64,000 nt of DNA from 38-11 sp964539975 (GTDB taxonomy: Bacteria > Bacillota > Clostridia > Tissierellales > Dethiosulfatibacteraceae): assembly GCA_964539975.1 (NCBI GenBank), contig CAZIKK010000006.1, forward strand, positions 1 through 64,000, given 5' to 3'. The notes beneath the pieces are model-generated. The model did not search any database. It was not told the origin of the DNA and was given only the letters and a program-made list of their open reading frames with translations. Of the stretch, positions 34,767 to 43,195 are shown piece by piece; position 1 is the first letter of the stretch; every line of letters starts with the position of its first letter. Position numbers and translations under genes: made by a program.

Positions 34767-35861
34767 TCATTCATCCATTAGTTCTATTCGCATATGACAT
34801 CTATCCGAAGCAAACAGCACGCCTTGATAGAGTAGATCAAAGGTCAGAATGCTACCTACCTCAATCTCTTTATCCGCTTCTTCTATGTCAATGATCAAAT
34901 GATCAGAACTCGCACCAACTAGTTCAATCCCGGGATCATGTGGGATCAATGCTGTGTAACTGCCTACATCTTTGTTTCCAATCCCTAGCAAAGCTCTTAG
35001 ACGGGTTCCTTTGTCTGTGTATTCCGGTTTCTCTCCAAAAGCATTCACGCACATTTCCCCTACTGGATAAGATGGTTTTTTGAAAACTTCTATTACTTCT
35101 GCTTCCATAGTAAACACGCCTGTTTGAAGTCCTTCAATTTCTGTATCCCAGTATAAGGGCAGGTCTAAAGCACAGATAATGCCTTCTCCTATTCTCAGGT
35201 GGTTGATGCCCTTTGGTAAATCTCCTTTATACATCAATGGCAACGTCGTGGTACCCCCTCCTGAAACATATCGAAGTGGTCTGCCAATTATTTCTTCTAT
35301 TTTCGTTGCATTGTCAATTAATTCTGTCATGTTGGCGACGGATGGCATAATGGATCCATAACAGCTAAGATTAGTTCCAATACCTTCTAAAACTAACCCT
35401 TTCAGTTTCTTATCTACGTATTTGGCTAACTCAATGAATCCTTCTTTTTCGAAAACTCCTTCTCGCAGATCTCCCAAATCTCTCATCAGAATCACGTGGT
35501 GCTTGACGCCATTATCCAATGCGATCTCGTTTAGTTTCTCCAATACCACCTGCTGGGAGTTTAAACTAATATCCGCATATTTTACAACCTCTTCCAACTC
35601 TGAAAGCATTGGAAGTCTGAGTAAAAGCGTATCAATGCCAAAACCACTCAACTTGATCTCTTTTAATTGTTCAATCCTGGAGCTTCCCAATTGCTTGCAT
35701 CCAGCTTTTGCCATTTGTGCTGCTATTTGAGGGATGCCGTTAAAGCCTTTGATCACGCCAGTTGTCTCAATTCCTTTCTCCTTACACAGATCAAAGACGA
35801 TTTTAGCATTATGATGGAGCTTGTTAAGATCCACCAACAAGTTAGGATATCTCTTGGACAT
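34767..35861 (-). CDS. orr: PLP-dependent amino-acid racemase, ornithine-racemase type
   Basis: 364 aa. Fold-type III (alanine racemase) start: YPNLLVDLNKLHHNAKIVFDLCKEKGI, with PLP-binding Lys in GVIKGFNG (about residue 39). Families with this N-terminus include ornithine racemase of Clostridium sticklandii. YVSGGGTTTLPLMYKGDLPKG and the LRIGEGIICALDLP region fit. Placement next to rocD on the same strand supports an ornithine substrate; alanine or other amino acids cannot be ruled out. GGAGGTGAC precedes ATG 35861. Confidence 0.8.
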   Translation of the reverse strand: MSKRYPNLLVDLNKLHHNAKIVFDLCKEKGIETTGVIKGFNGIPQIAAQMAKAGCKQLGSSRIEQLKEIKLSGFGIDTLLLRLPMLSELEEVVKYADISLNSQQVVLEKLNEIALDNGVKHHVILMRDLGDLREGVFEKEGFIELAKYVDKKLKGLVLEGIGTNLSCYGSIMPSVANMTELIDNATKIEEIIGRPLRYVSGGGTTTLPLMYKGDLPKGINHLRIGEGIICALDLPLYWDTEIEGLQTGVFTMEAEVIEVFKKPSYPVGEMCVNAFGEKPEYTDKGTRLRALLGIGNKDVGSYTALIPHDPGIELVGASSDHLIIDIEEADKEIEVGSILTFDLLYQGVLFASDRCHMRIELMDE

Positions 35862-35920
35862 AAGTCACCTCCATTACTTTTTCAACCATTATATCATATT
35901 TATCGCTTCATATTTATGCT

Positions 35921-36004
35921 TTGTCCACAAAAAAAGAGCGCTATTTCAACAGAAATAAACGCCTTTTCCACAGAAAACACCTGTTTTCCACACAGTTGTC
36001 CACA
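35921..36004 (+). promoter_or_regulatory. cluster of four DnaA-box-like nonamers
   Basis: TTGTCCACA (35921-35929), TTTTCCACA (35964-35972), TTTTCCACA (35984-35992) and TTGTCCACA (35996-36004), all in one orientation, each one base from the TTATCCACA consensus. They sit between rocD and the racemase, a spot with no replication gene. Could be a DnaA-regulated promoter, a DnaA-titration site or chance repeats in an A/T-rich region. Confidence 0.6.
35929..35962 (-). terminator. terminator of rocD
   Basis: On the minus strand GCG-TT-TATTTC / GAAATA-GCGC with a TGTT loop is followed by seven T (35935-35929). The stem has a two-base bulge. It lies in the middle of the DnaA-box cluster. Confidence 0.65.
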
Positions 36005-36015
36005 ATTTGAACTTG

Positions 36016-37215
36016 TTAAATTTGATTGATTACTTTCTTGATTCTCTCCATAGCCCAATCAATCTCTTCTTTTGTTATGACAATAGGTGGTGCAAATCGG
36101 ATAACAGTCTCATGGGTTTCATGAGCCAACACGCCTTCTTCCTTCAATGCGTCGCAATAGGGTGCTGCTGGGTGGTCAAAGGCCAAACCAATCAACAAGC
36201 CTTTTCCTCTAACTTCTACAATATGAGGGTTTTTCAACTTTCTGAGCTCAGACATGAAGTAGGTTCCTTTTTCTTGAGCCATCTCCACATAGTTGTCTTC
36301 CTTCATCACCTTCATGGCTTCTACAGCAATGGCACATCCTAGTGGATTTCCACCAAAAGTTGACCCATGGGATCCTGGCGTAAACACACCAAGAATCGAC
36401 TTGTCTGCTGCTACTGCTGACACAGGGAATACGCCACCACCTAAAGCCTTTCCAAGAACATACATGTCTGGTGAGACCTCTTCCCACATACTGGCAAACA
36501 TCTTGCCTGTTCGTGCAAATCCTGTTTGAACTTCATCTGCAATTAATAAAACCTGGTTTTCTTTACAAATGGCTGCCGCTTTTTTCATGAAACCTTCGGG
36601 TGGGACAATGATGCCACCTTCACCTTGTATCGGTTCCATGATGAAAGCAACGGTATTAGGTGTAATTGCTTTTTCCAACTGATCGATAGAGCCGTAATCG
36701 ATTAACTTAAAGCCTGGATTCAAAGGCCCATATCCTTTTTTGTATGCTTCTTCCGAACTCATGGAAACAATGGCCGTTGTTCGTCCGTGAAAATTGCCGT
36801 TACAAGCAATGATTTCTTGGTTGCCATCTTCCACCCCTTTGACTTCCATTCCCCATTTTCTAGCACATTTGATCGCTGTTTCGACAGCTTCCGCACCTGT
36901 ATTCATTGGCAATATCATGTTTTTATCAGTGAGCTCTGCCAACAATTCATAAAAATCACCCAAAACGTCATTGTGGAATGCTCTGGAAGTCAATGTGACT
37001 TTCTCCATTTGCTTCTTAGCAGCCTCAATAATTCTAGGATGTTTGTGCCCATGGCTTACCGCCGAATAGGCGCTTAGCATATCGATGTATTTGTTGCCTT
37101 CAGGATCCGTTACCCATACTCCTTCTGCTTCGCTAAAAACCACCTCTGTAGGATCATAATTGTTGGCGCCGAATTTTTTAGTTTTTTCAATAATCGCCTT
37201 TGTACTTTTCATCAT
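36016..37215 (-). CDS. rocD: ornithine aminotransferase
   Basis: 399 aa (ATG 37215; ATG 37212 lies further from AAGGAGG and is an alternative). Class III aminotransferase motifs: NTGAEAVETAIKCARKW (about 105-121), LLIADEVQTGFARTG, and PLP Lys in VLGKALGGGVFPVSAV (about residue 255). Very close to RocD, which converts ornithine and 2-oxoglutarate to glutamate semialdehyde. Own perfect -35 promoter at 37285-37313. With the racemase downstream it outlines ornithine use in both stereoisomers. Confidence 0.93.
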   Translation of the reverse strand: MMKSTKAIIEKTKKFGANNYDPTEVVFSEAEGVWVTDPEGNKYIDMLSAYSAVSHGHKHPRIIEAAKKQMEKVTLTSRAFHNDVLGDFYELLAELTDKNMILPMNTGAEAVETAIKCARKWGMEVKGVEDGNQEIIACNGNFHGRTTAIVSMSSEEAYKKGYGPLNPGFKLIDYGSIDQLEKAITPNTVAFIMEPIQGEGGIIVPPEGFMKKAAAICKENQVLLIADEVQTGFARTGKMFASMWEEVSPDMYVLGKALGGGVFPVSAVAADKSILGVFTPGSHGSTFGGNPLGCAIAVEAMKVMKEDNYVEMAQEKGTYFMSELRKLKNPHIVEVRGKGLLIGLAFDHPAAPYCDALKEEGVLAHETHETVIRFAPPIVITKEEIDWAMERIKKVINQI

Positions 37216-37284
37216 TACCTCCTTGGAATTTAATATTTAATTATAATACCTTGTTTTGTATTATTTTACAAGAAATTTAATCTA

Positions 37285-37313
37285 TCATAAGCCATTTAAG
37301 TTGATATGTCAAT
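37285..37313 (-). promoter_or_regulatory. rocD promoter
   Basis: Minus strand TTGACA (37313-37308), 17-base spacer, TATGAT (37290-37285). Start expected near 37278, about 60 bases before the rocD ATG. Confidence 0.8.
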
Positions 37314-37364
37314 ATATCGCATTTTATGATTATGTAATTTGTTTCATAAAAGCACTCTTTTGTC

Positions 37365-37393
37365 TTGACTTGTATATTGTATTCATGTAGTAT
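37365..37393 (+). promoter_or_regulatory. promoter of the leader-symporter-LarA operon
   Basis: TTGACT (37365-37370), 17-base spacer, TAGTAT (37388-37393). Start expected near 37400, giving a 214-base leader that codes the 47-aa peptide. The rest of the 398-bp gap 37216-37613 holds the divergent rocD promoter and the attenuator. Confidence 0.75.
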
Positions 37394-37435
37394 TTTATCA
37401 AATGATTTCACATTCCACAATAGGAGCATACTTAT

Positions 37436-37579
37436 ATGAAACCAGAATCCATCCTCCTAGTCCATCATTCTTATTCTTTTAACCCATGCTACTTTATGGC
37501 TTGGCTTTGGAATGAATTGAAAGCACATAAACAAACTAGGAAGATCCCCACCTTTTGCTCGAACTTCAGGCCTTCTTAG
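37436..37579 (+). CDS. 47-residue leader peptide overlapping a terminator
   Basis: ATG 37436 with AGGAG 8 bases upstream (37422-37426). The peptide has clustered aromatic and His codons (VHHSYSF, CYFMAWLW) and its stop TAG (37577-37579) falls in the loop of the terminator hairpin 37568-37586. This is the layout of translation-coupled attenuation. No homologue is known to me. It is too short for normal gene calling. Confidence 0.55.
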   Translation: MKPESILLVHHSYSFNPCYFMAWLWNELKAHKQTRKIPTFCSNFRPS

Positions 37580-37595
37580 AGGGCCTTTTTATTTT
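37568..37595 (+). terminator. attenuator/terminator in the symporter leader
   Basis: AGGCCTTC (37568-37575) pairs with GAGGGCCT (37579-37586, one G-U), TTA loop, then TTTTATTTT. The leader-peptide stop codon lies in the hairpin, so a ribosome reaching the end would open it. Confidence 0.8.
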
Positions 37596-37613
37596 ATATC
37601 AAAGGAGACTTAT

Positions 37614-39038
37614 ATGAGCATTCAATTATTAATCGTGATTCTTTACATTGTAGCACTTTTCGCCATCGGCGCTTACGCTAAAAAGCTGGCAAGCGATGGC
37701 CATGCTGAGAGCTTCATCCTTGCTGGAAGAAAATTGACCACTCCCATTGTGGCTGTGACTGTCACCGGATTGGCCATCGGTGGCGCCTCCACCATCGGCG
37801 TTGCTGAAAACGCCTATAATGTAGGTCTTTCAGCGGGTTGGTACAACGTAGCCTGGGGAATTGGCGCTATTGGCGTAGGGTTGATCACCGCCAAGAAATA
37901 TCGGAGCTTAAATGTGTCTACCGTACCGGAGCTATTCGAACGCTATTACGGAGGACATGCACGCGCTTTAGCTGTTTTGGTTCAGATTTTTGTGATGATC
38001 GTGATCGCCTCCCTTCAATATGTGGCTGGTGGCGCTATTTTATCCGCTTTGTTGCCCAATATATTCACTGTGACAACAGGTATGATTGTCAGTGCTTTGG
38101 TCTTCATCGGTATTACATTTATTGGAGGGATGTGGTCAGCAGGACTATCCAATATCTTGAATGTCTCACTAATATACATCGGCATCATCGTTGCCAGTAT
38201 TGCTACTCTTGGTAATATGGGTGGAATAGAAGCCATCGCCATTCAATTGCCAACAGATATTCCTTATTTCCATCTTATAGATGGGTTGGGCATGGGTATC
38301 ATCATGGCTTGGATAGTAGTCATGTTTACCCAATCTCAATCTCTTCAGGCTGTAGCTCAAATCTCTTTTAGCGCCGTCGACGAAAGAAGTGCAAAAAAAG
38401 GATTTATTCTAGGTGGTTTATTGATGCTTCCCATCGGTTTTCTGTATGCTTTGATGGGAATCGCCGCTAAAGCAGCTTATCCAGATATTCATGCCACCAT
38501 GGCGTTGCCCGCCATTATTATGGCTTTGAATCCCGTTTTAGCAGGGTTGACTTTGGCCGCCATTTGGGCAGCCGGCGTCTCCACAGCCTGCAATCTGTTG
38601 TTGGGAACCTCCACTTTGTTTTCTCAAGATATATACAAAAAATACATCAATCCGACGGTTGACAATAAAAAGTATGCTCAGATATCCAAATTATCTGTCA
38701 TGATTATCGGTGTTTTAACTTTCTTTTTATCGCTGACTGTTGTAGGAATCCTTCAAACTTTAACCATCGCGCTTAGCTTGATGACCTCGTTCACACTGAC
38801 TTTCTTTTTCACTTTATACAAACCTTCTCTGTGTCGGAAAAGTTCAGCGACGGCAACCATTGCTACAAGTGTCATTACATTGGTCCTTTGGTTTTTAGTT
38901 CCGAGTATTCAAGTATTTTCTCATCCCATTTATCTACAGTGGATAACCTGTACCATCGCCTTTTTTGCTGTTGCTTTACTTGACAAGAGAAGCATCCTCA
39001 CCGAAGAAAATGAAAAGGGAGTTGTCAATCATGCATGA
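37614..39038 (+). CDS. sodium:solute symporter (SSS) family transporter
   Basis: 474 aa with about 13 hydrophobic segments. Typical SSS features: FILAGRKLTTPIVAVTVTGLAIGGAST near residue 36-62 and GAALATLWAAGVSTACN-like AAIWAAGVSTACNLLLG near 310. It imports an unknown solute with sodium. It overlaps the LarA-type gene by eight bases, so the solute may be a 2-hydroxy acid handled by that enzyme. AAAGGAG lies before ATG 37614. Confidence 0.88.
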   Translation: MSIQLLIVILYIVALFAIGAYAKKLASDGHAESFILAGRKLTTPIVAVTVTGLAIGGASTIGVAENAYNVGLSAGWYNVAWGIGAIGVGLITAKKYRSLNVSTVPELFERYYGGHARALAVLVQIFVMIVIASLQYVAGGAILSALLPNIFTVTTGMIVSALVFIGITFIGGMWSAGLSNILNVSLIYIGIIVASIATLGNMGGIEAIAIQLPTDIPYFHLIDGLGMGIIMAWIVVMFTQSQSLQAVAQISFSAVDERSAKKGFILGGLLMLPIGFLYALMGIAAKAAYPDIHATMALPAIIMALNPVLAGLTLAAIWAAGVSTACNLLLGTSTLFSQDIYKKYINPTVDNKKYAQISKLSVMIIGVLTFFLSLTVVGILQTLTIALSLMTSFTLTFFFTLYKPSLCRKSSATATIATSVITLVLWFLVPSIQVFSHPIYLQWITCTIAFFAVALLDKRSILTEENEKGVVNHA

Positions 39039-40317
39039 TATCGAATTGAAATTAGGCAAGAAAAAAGTCTCCTTCCAAATGCCTTCTGAGCTTATCTTAG
39101 GAACCATCAACCTGACTAAAGACGGTGCATTGCCCAGCGAGGAAGCCATCGTTTTGGATAGCCTGAGAAACCCTATAGGGACCAAACCACTTCAACAATT
39201 GATCCAACCAAATGATCGCATCTGTATTATTATTTCAGATGTCACCCGTATGTACCAAAGGCCTCATGTTTTTCTGCCTATCTTGATAGAAGATATCCTT
39301 AAAGCAGGGGGCAAAGAAGAAAATATTTTCTTTCTGTCTGCATTGGGTTCTCACAGAAAACACACGAAAGAAGAACACCTTCGTCTATTGGGTGAGGATC
39401 TGTACAATAGATTTCCTATTGAGGACCATGACTGCGACGATACAAATAATCTAATCTCCATCGGCACTACGTCAAGAGGAACGGTTGTGGAAATCAATAA
39501 AAAGGCGTTTGAAGCAGACCGAGTCATTGTTACCGGTGCATTGGTTTATCATGTCATGTCCGGTTGGGGAGGCGGAAGAAAATCTATTTTGCCAGGGATT
39601 GCTTCCAGAAAATCCATTATGCAAAACCACGGCATCTCTATCAGTGATACAATTGGAAATGGCCCCAATCCATCTTGCGACTGTGCTCTTTACGAAGAAA
39701 ATCCATTGAATCTAGATATGGTGGAAGCTGCCGAATTATTTTCACCTGACTTTATGTTCAATGTCATCTTGGGCGATGGACGCATCATCGCTGCTGTCAG
39801 TGGTGACATTACCCAAGCCCATAAAAAAGGCTGTGAAATGGTGTCCCGGTTCAACGATGTGCCTATCTCAGAAAAAGCAGACATGATCATTGCTTCTGCA
39901 GGTGGTTACCCTAAAGATATTAACCTTTACCAATCCACAAAAGTTATTTACAATGCCATGAGAGCATTGAAAGATAAAGGTGTCATGGTCGTACTGGCTG
40001 AATGCAACGAAGGATTTGGCAATCCTGAGGTGCAACACATCCTCCAAGATTACACAAGTAATTTGGATAGAGAAATGGAGCTGAGAAATGACTATACGAT
40101 TTCTAAGTATATCGGATTTTTAGCAGCATGGTACGCAGAAAAATATCATATCATCTACGTTTCCAGCATCAATCCTGATGAGGTGGTCTCAGCAGGCATT
40201 ACCGTTGTATCTTCTGTTGAGGAGGCTCTAAAGGCAGCGTATCAGATCAAAGGCACCGACCAATTAGCCACCTATATCATGCCCGATGGCAGTGCCTATC
40301 CCGTCCTAAAATCATAA
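39031..40317 (+). CDS. larA: LarA-family nickel-pincer racemase/epimerase
   Basis: 428 aa from ATG 39031 (AAAGGGAG upstream); the frame to 38965 overlaps the symporter. LarA features: IIISDVTRMYQRP, His in GSHRKHT, YHVMSGWGGGRKSILPGIASR with the His and the Lys that attaches the nickel-pincer nucleotide, and AEMNTGFG-like AECNEGFGNPE. Relatives racemise or epimerise 2-hydroxy acids such as lactate or malate. The cofactor genes larBCE are not in the window. Actual substrate unknown. Confidence 0.88.
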   Translation: MHDIELKLGKKKVSFQMPSELILGTINLTKDGALPSEEAIVLDSLRNPIGTKPLQQLIQPNDRICIIISDVTRMYQRPHVFLPILIEDILKAGGKEENIFFLSALGSHRKHTKEEHLRLLGEDLYNRFPIEDHDCDDTNNLISIGTTSRGTVVEINKKAFEADRVIVTGALVYHVMSGWGGGRKSILPGIASRKSIMQNHGISISDTIGNGPNPSCDCALYEENPLNLDMVEAAELFSPDFMFNVILGDGRIIAAVSGDITQAHKKGCEMVSRFNDVPISEKADMIIASAGGYPKDINLYQSTKVIYNAMRALKDKGVMVVLAECNEGFGNPEVQHILQDYTSNLDREMELRNDYTISKYIGFLAAWYAEKYHIIYVSSINPDEVVSAGITVVSSVEEALKAAYQIKGTDQLATYIMPDGSAYPVLKS

Positions 40318-40408
40318 AAAAAGTGTTTTTGTATCCTCATTCTTAAGGTATAATAAGTTGATGTGCTCGCGTCCATCAAAAATTATCTGAAAAGTTGAGG
40401 ATACGACT

Positions 40409-41023
40409 ATGATCTATCTTATTGCAGCCCTTGTAGGTTACCTGTTTGGGTGTTTTCAAACAGCTTACTTGATGGGTGTTTATCTTAAAAAGACAGATAT
40501 CCGGAAACATGGTTCAACCAATGCCGGCGCTACCAATGTAATGCTTGTTTTTGGGTGGAAATATGGTTTGGTGACAGCTTTTGTCGATATTTTCAAAACC
40601 ATTTTAGCCATTGCCTTTATTGCTTATTTCTTCCCTGATCACATGCTTGCTCGCTACATAGCCGGCTTATTCTGTATTGTAGGTCACATGTTTCCCTTCT
40701 ATATTCAATTCAAAGGCGGCAAAGGCTTTGCCTCCTATGTTGGCTTGATTTTGGCCAATAATTGGCGGTTGGGTGTTTTGACTATCTTGCTTTGTATTCT
40801 GGTTTTAGTGATTTTCGACAAGATTGCCTTAAGCGCCCTGTTTGCCACCAGTTTTTATCCTGTCTATCAATTATTCACTCGTGAAAACCCCATTGTGGTC
40901 ACTCTTTTGTTTCTGATGTTTTTTTTGGTCTCCTACAAGCACAAGGCCAACATTCAACGATTACGGGCAGGTACAGAGCCTGGTCTAAGAGATTACATTC
41001 GATTGAAACAGACAGCCAAGTAA
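40409..41023 (+). CDS. plsY: glycerol-3-phosphate acyltransferase PlsY
   Basis: 204 aa, about five membrane segments. Motif 1 KHGSTNAGATNVML (about 34-47) and motif 2 QFKGGKGFASYVG (about 98-110) are the PlsY active-site loops; VSYKHKANIQRLRAGTEP is motif 3. It makes lysophosphatidic acid from acyl-phosphate. The usual motif 1 has GSGNPGATN; here STNAG is a mild variant. TATAAT at 40352-40357 is a likely -10. Confidence 0.93.
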   Translation: MIYLIAALVGYLFGCFQTAYLMGVYLKKTDIRKHGSTNAGATNVMLVFGWKYGLVTAFVDIFKTILAIAFIAYFFPDHMLARYIAGLFCIVGHMFPFYIQFKGGKGFASYVGLILANNWRLGVLTILLCILVLVIFDKIALSALFATSFYPVYQLFTRENPIVVTLLFLMFFLVSYKHKANIQRLRAGTEPGLRDYIRLKQTAK

Positions 41024-41040
41024 ATATTATTTTTTCTAAT

Positions 41041-41487
41041 TTACTTTCTCAAAGACCCAAAAAAATCCTTGAGCATCTTTGCACAACTTGCTCTCAATAC
41101 TCCAAATTCTACCGACACTTGATGGTTTAAACGAGTGTCTGAAACAATATCAAAAACGGACCCACAAGCCCCTGTTTTGGGATCTTCCGTTCCCACCACC
41201 ACATGATCCAGTCTTGCATTGACGATGGCGCCCGCACACATGGCGCAGGGCTCTAGGGTCACATACAAAGTACATCCTGTTAAGCGCCAAGCCTTCAAAT
41301 ATTTGGCCGCTTCACGGATAGCCAGTATTTCTGCATGGGCTGTGCTGTCGTAGGTTGTCTCTTTTTGATTGTGGCCCCTTCCAATGATTTGATGATCCTT
41401 GACGATCACTGCTCCGATGGGAACTTCTCCTTTTTCGTCAGCTTTTTGGGCTTCTTTTATAGCCGCCTGCATAAAATATTCCTTCAT
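41041..41487 (-). CDS. tadA: tRNA-adenosine deaminase
   Basis: 148 aa. Zinc motif HAEILAI (about 54-60) and PCAMCAGAIVNARLDHVVVG (about 87-106) are the deaminase signature of TadA, which makes inosine at wobble position 34 of tRNA-Arg. It overlaps birA by four bases, so both are one transcript. Confidence 0.92.
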   Translation of the reverse strand: MKEYFMQAAIKEAQKADEKGEVPIGAVIVKDHQIIGRGHNQKETTYDSTAHAEILAIREAAKYLKAWRLTGCTLYVTLEPCAMCAGAIVNARLDHVVVGTEDPKTGACGSVFDIVSDTRLNHQVSVEFGVLRASCAKMLKDFFGSLRK

Positions 41488-42470
41488 ATTAAATATCCTT
41501 TTTCTCCCCTGACCGATACCTCTCCAGAAATAAGCGATTCAAACGTCCCGTCTTCTTTTTTGACAATCAGTTCTCCTTGTTCATTCAAATCTTCTACATG
41601 AGCCATAAAAACGGTATCCCCTTTTGTAATGAAAATCCGCTTGCCTATCAAGATGGAGTGCTCTTTGCATATGGCGATTGCTTCTTCTCCTACACCCTCT
41701 GTCAAAAAATCATCATAGAGCCTTTCGAAGGCATTGAGAATGTTCGCACACAGTTTTTGTCGATTAATTTTTAATCCTGCTTCCATGTAAATGGACGATG
41801 CTTTTTCTCTCAAATCTTCTGGAAAATCTTCCAAAGTCTGGTTGACATTAACGCCTATTCCCAAAACCACATCGTAAACACGATTCATCTCACCGCTCAT
41901 CTCTGTCAAAATCCCACAAATTTTCTTTTCGTTGTAGATAATGTCATTTGGCCATTTGACCTTGAAAGAAAATCCCATTGCCTGTCCTGCCAAAATCATT
42001 GCTGCTGCTGCAATTTGTGTGATTTTGGGGACCAAGGCAGGTTCTATTTTCGGCCTCAAGACAATAGACATCCAAATACCTTTGCGAGAAGGCGACTCCC
42101 ACTTTCTGCCAAGACGGCCTTTTCCCGCTGTCTGCACCTCGCTGATGACCACGGTTCCCTCCGGTGCATCCTCTGTCGCATGAATCTTCGCTTGATGGTT
42201 GGTAGATGGGATGGCCTCATAATGATAGATTATTCTCCCGATTCTTTTAGTTGTGATGTACTCTTCCAATGCTTGCGCTGTCAAAATATCCGGTTTTTCT
42301 TTCAATCGATATCCTTTTCTTGGATAAGCGTCGATCACATAACCAGATTCTTTCAAGCCATTGATATGCTTCCAGACTGCTGCTCGACTAATTCCCAAAC
42401 GATTGCTGATGGCTTCGCCTGAAACAAATTCCTGGTTCTCCTGCAAATAGGCCAAAATCTTATTTTTCAT
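41484..42470 (-). CDS. birA: bifunctional biotin-protein ligase and biotin repressor
   Basis: 328 aa. N-terminal helix-turn-helix (about 1-60, ISNRLGISRAAVWKHINGLKESGY), central ligase with the biotinoyl-AMP loop GKGRLGRKWESP (about 115-126) and KWPNDIIYNEKKICGIL, and an SH3-like C-terminus. It attaches biotin to carboxylases and represses biotin genes with biotinoyl-AMP. The divergent bioY gene has a matching operator. Confidence 0.94.
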   Translation of the reverse strand: MKNKILAYLQENQEFVSGEAISNRLGISRAAVWKHINGLKESGYVIDAYPRKGYRLKEKPDILTAQALEEYITTKRIGRIIYHYEAIPSTNHQAKIHATEDAPEGTVVISEVQTAGKGRLGRKWESPSRKGIWMSIVLRPKIEPALVPKITQIAAAAMILAGQAMGFSFKVKWPNDIIYNEKKICGILTEMSGEMNRVYDVVLGIGVNVNQTLEDFPEDLREKASSIYMEAGLKINRQKLCANILNAFERLYDDFLTEGVGEEAIAICKEHSILIGKRIFITKGDTVFMAHVEDLNEQGELIVKKEDGTFESLISGEVSVRGEKGYLI

Positions 42471-42505
42471 CTTATCTCCATTGTAAACTTAATTGTAATT
42501 TGTTG

Positions 42506-42566
42506 TTGACAATCTATTAGCTTTGGCTTACCATTGTAAATATATTTATATTCAATGGTTTACAAT
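42506..42566 (+). promoter_or_regulatory. bioY promoter with BirA operator
   Basis: TTGACA (42506-42511), 17-base spacer, TACCAT (42529-42534). The operator is the inverted repeat TTGTAAAT (42534-42541) and GTTTACAA (42558-42565), separated by 16 bases, as in BirA boxes (TTGTAAAC-N15/16-GTTTACAA). It overlaps the -10. A further TTGTAAAC at 42481-42488 lies near the birA start. Confidence 0.85.
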
Positions 42567-42607
42567 ATGATTTTACATTGATTTAGAATAAACATCAAGG
42601 AGTTTTT

Positions 42608-43162
42608 ATGCGCAATAATACCCGAGCATTAATGATTACTGGCTTGTTTGCAGCTCTTACTGCCATTTCTGCCTATGTGGCTATCCCCATTGGTCCTGCT
42701 CCCATTACCATGCAGTTACTCTTGACTCTCTTATCTGGTGTTTTGCTGGGACACCGTCTCGGTCCTATTTCTCAACTGGTTTACATGATTATGGGACTCG
42801 TTGGATTACCTGTATTTGCGGGCGGAATGGGTGGACCATCCTATATCTTCTCACCTACTTTTGGTTATGTCATTGGTTTTATCGCCGCCTCATTTGTAGT
42901 GGGAAAATTCCTTCAATTCAAGCACCCACCACGAGTTTTTGATTTGTGGCTGGCGTGTCTGGCAGGTGTTTTCGTCGTCTACCTCATTGGCTACCCTTAT
43001 CTGTTTGTTGTCATGAAGGTTGTATTAGGAGTAGAAGTTACTTTTCTAGCTTTATTGAAACCTGCTGTTTTGGTTTTCTTGCCTGGAGACTTACTCAAAC
43101 TCATGCTAGCCGTTTATATAGGAAAAAAAGTCCGACCTTTGATCCTATCACTTATGGTATAA
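42608..43162 (+). CDS. bioY: biotin transporter S component BioY
   Basis: 184 aa with five to six membrane segments. The N-terminal block (MITGLFAALTAISAYVAIPIGPAPIT) and GPSYIFSPTFGYVIGF are BioY family. It binds biotin in the membrane and works with the ECF transporter module, whose genes are not in the window. Regulated by the adjacent BirA site. AAGGAG before ATG 42608. Confidence 0.92.
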   Translation: MRNNTRALMITGLFAALTAISAYVAIPIGPAPITMQLLLTLLSGVLLGHRLGPISQLVYMIMGLVGLPVFAGGMGGPSYIFSPTFGYVIGFIAASFVVGKFLQFKHPPRVFDLWLACLAGVFVVYLIGYPYLFVVMKVVLGVEVTFLALLKPAVLVFLPGDLLKLMLAVYIGKKVRPLILSLMV

Positions 43163-43195
43163 TCAATTAACCATGCACCCCACCAGGAGGAATAT

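Noticed and set aside
42015..42422. 135-codon plus-strand frame antisense to birA
   Set aside because: Shadow frame, no ribosome site and no motif.
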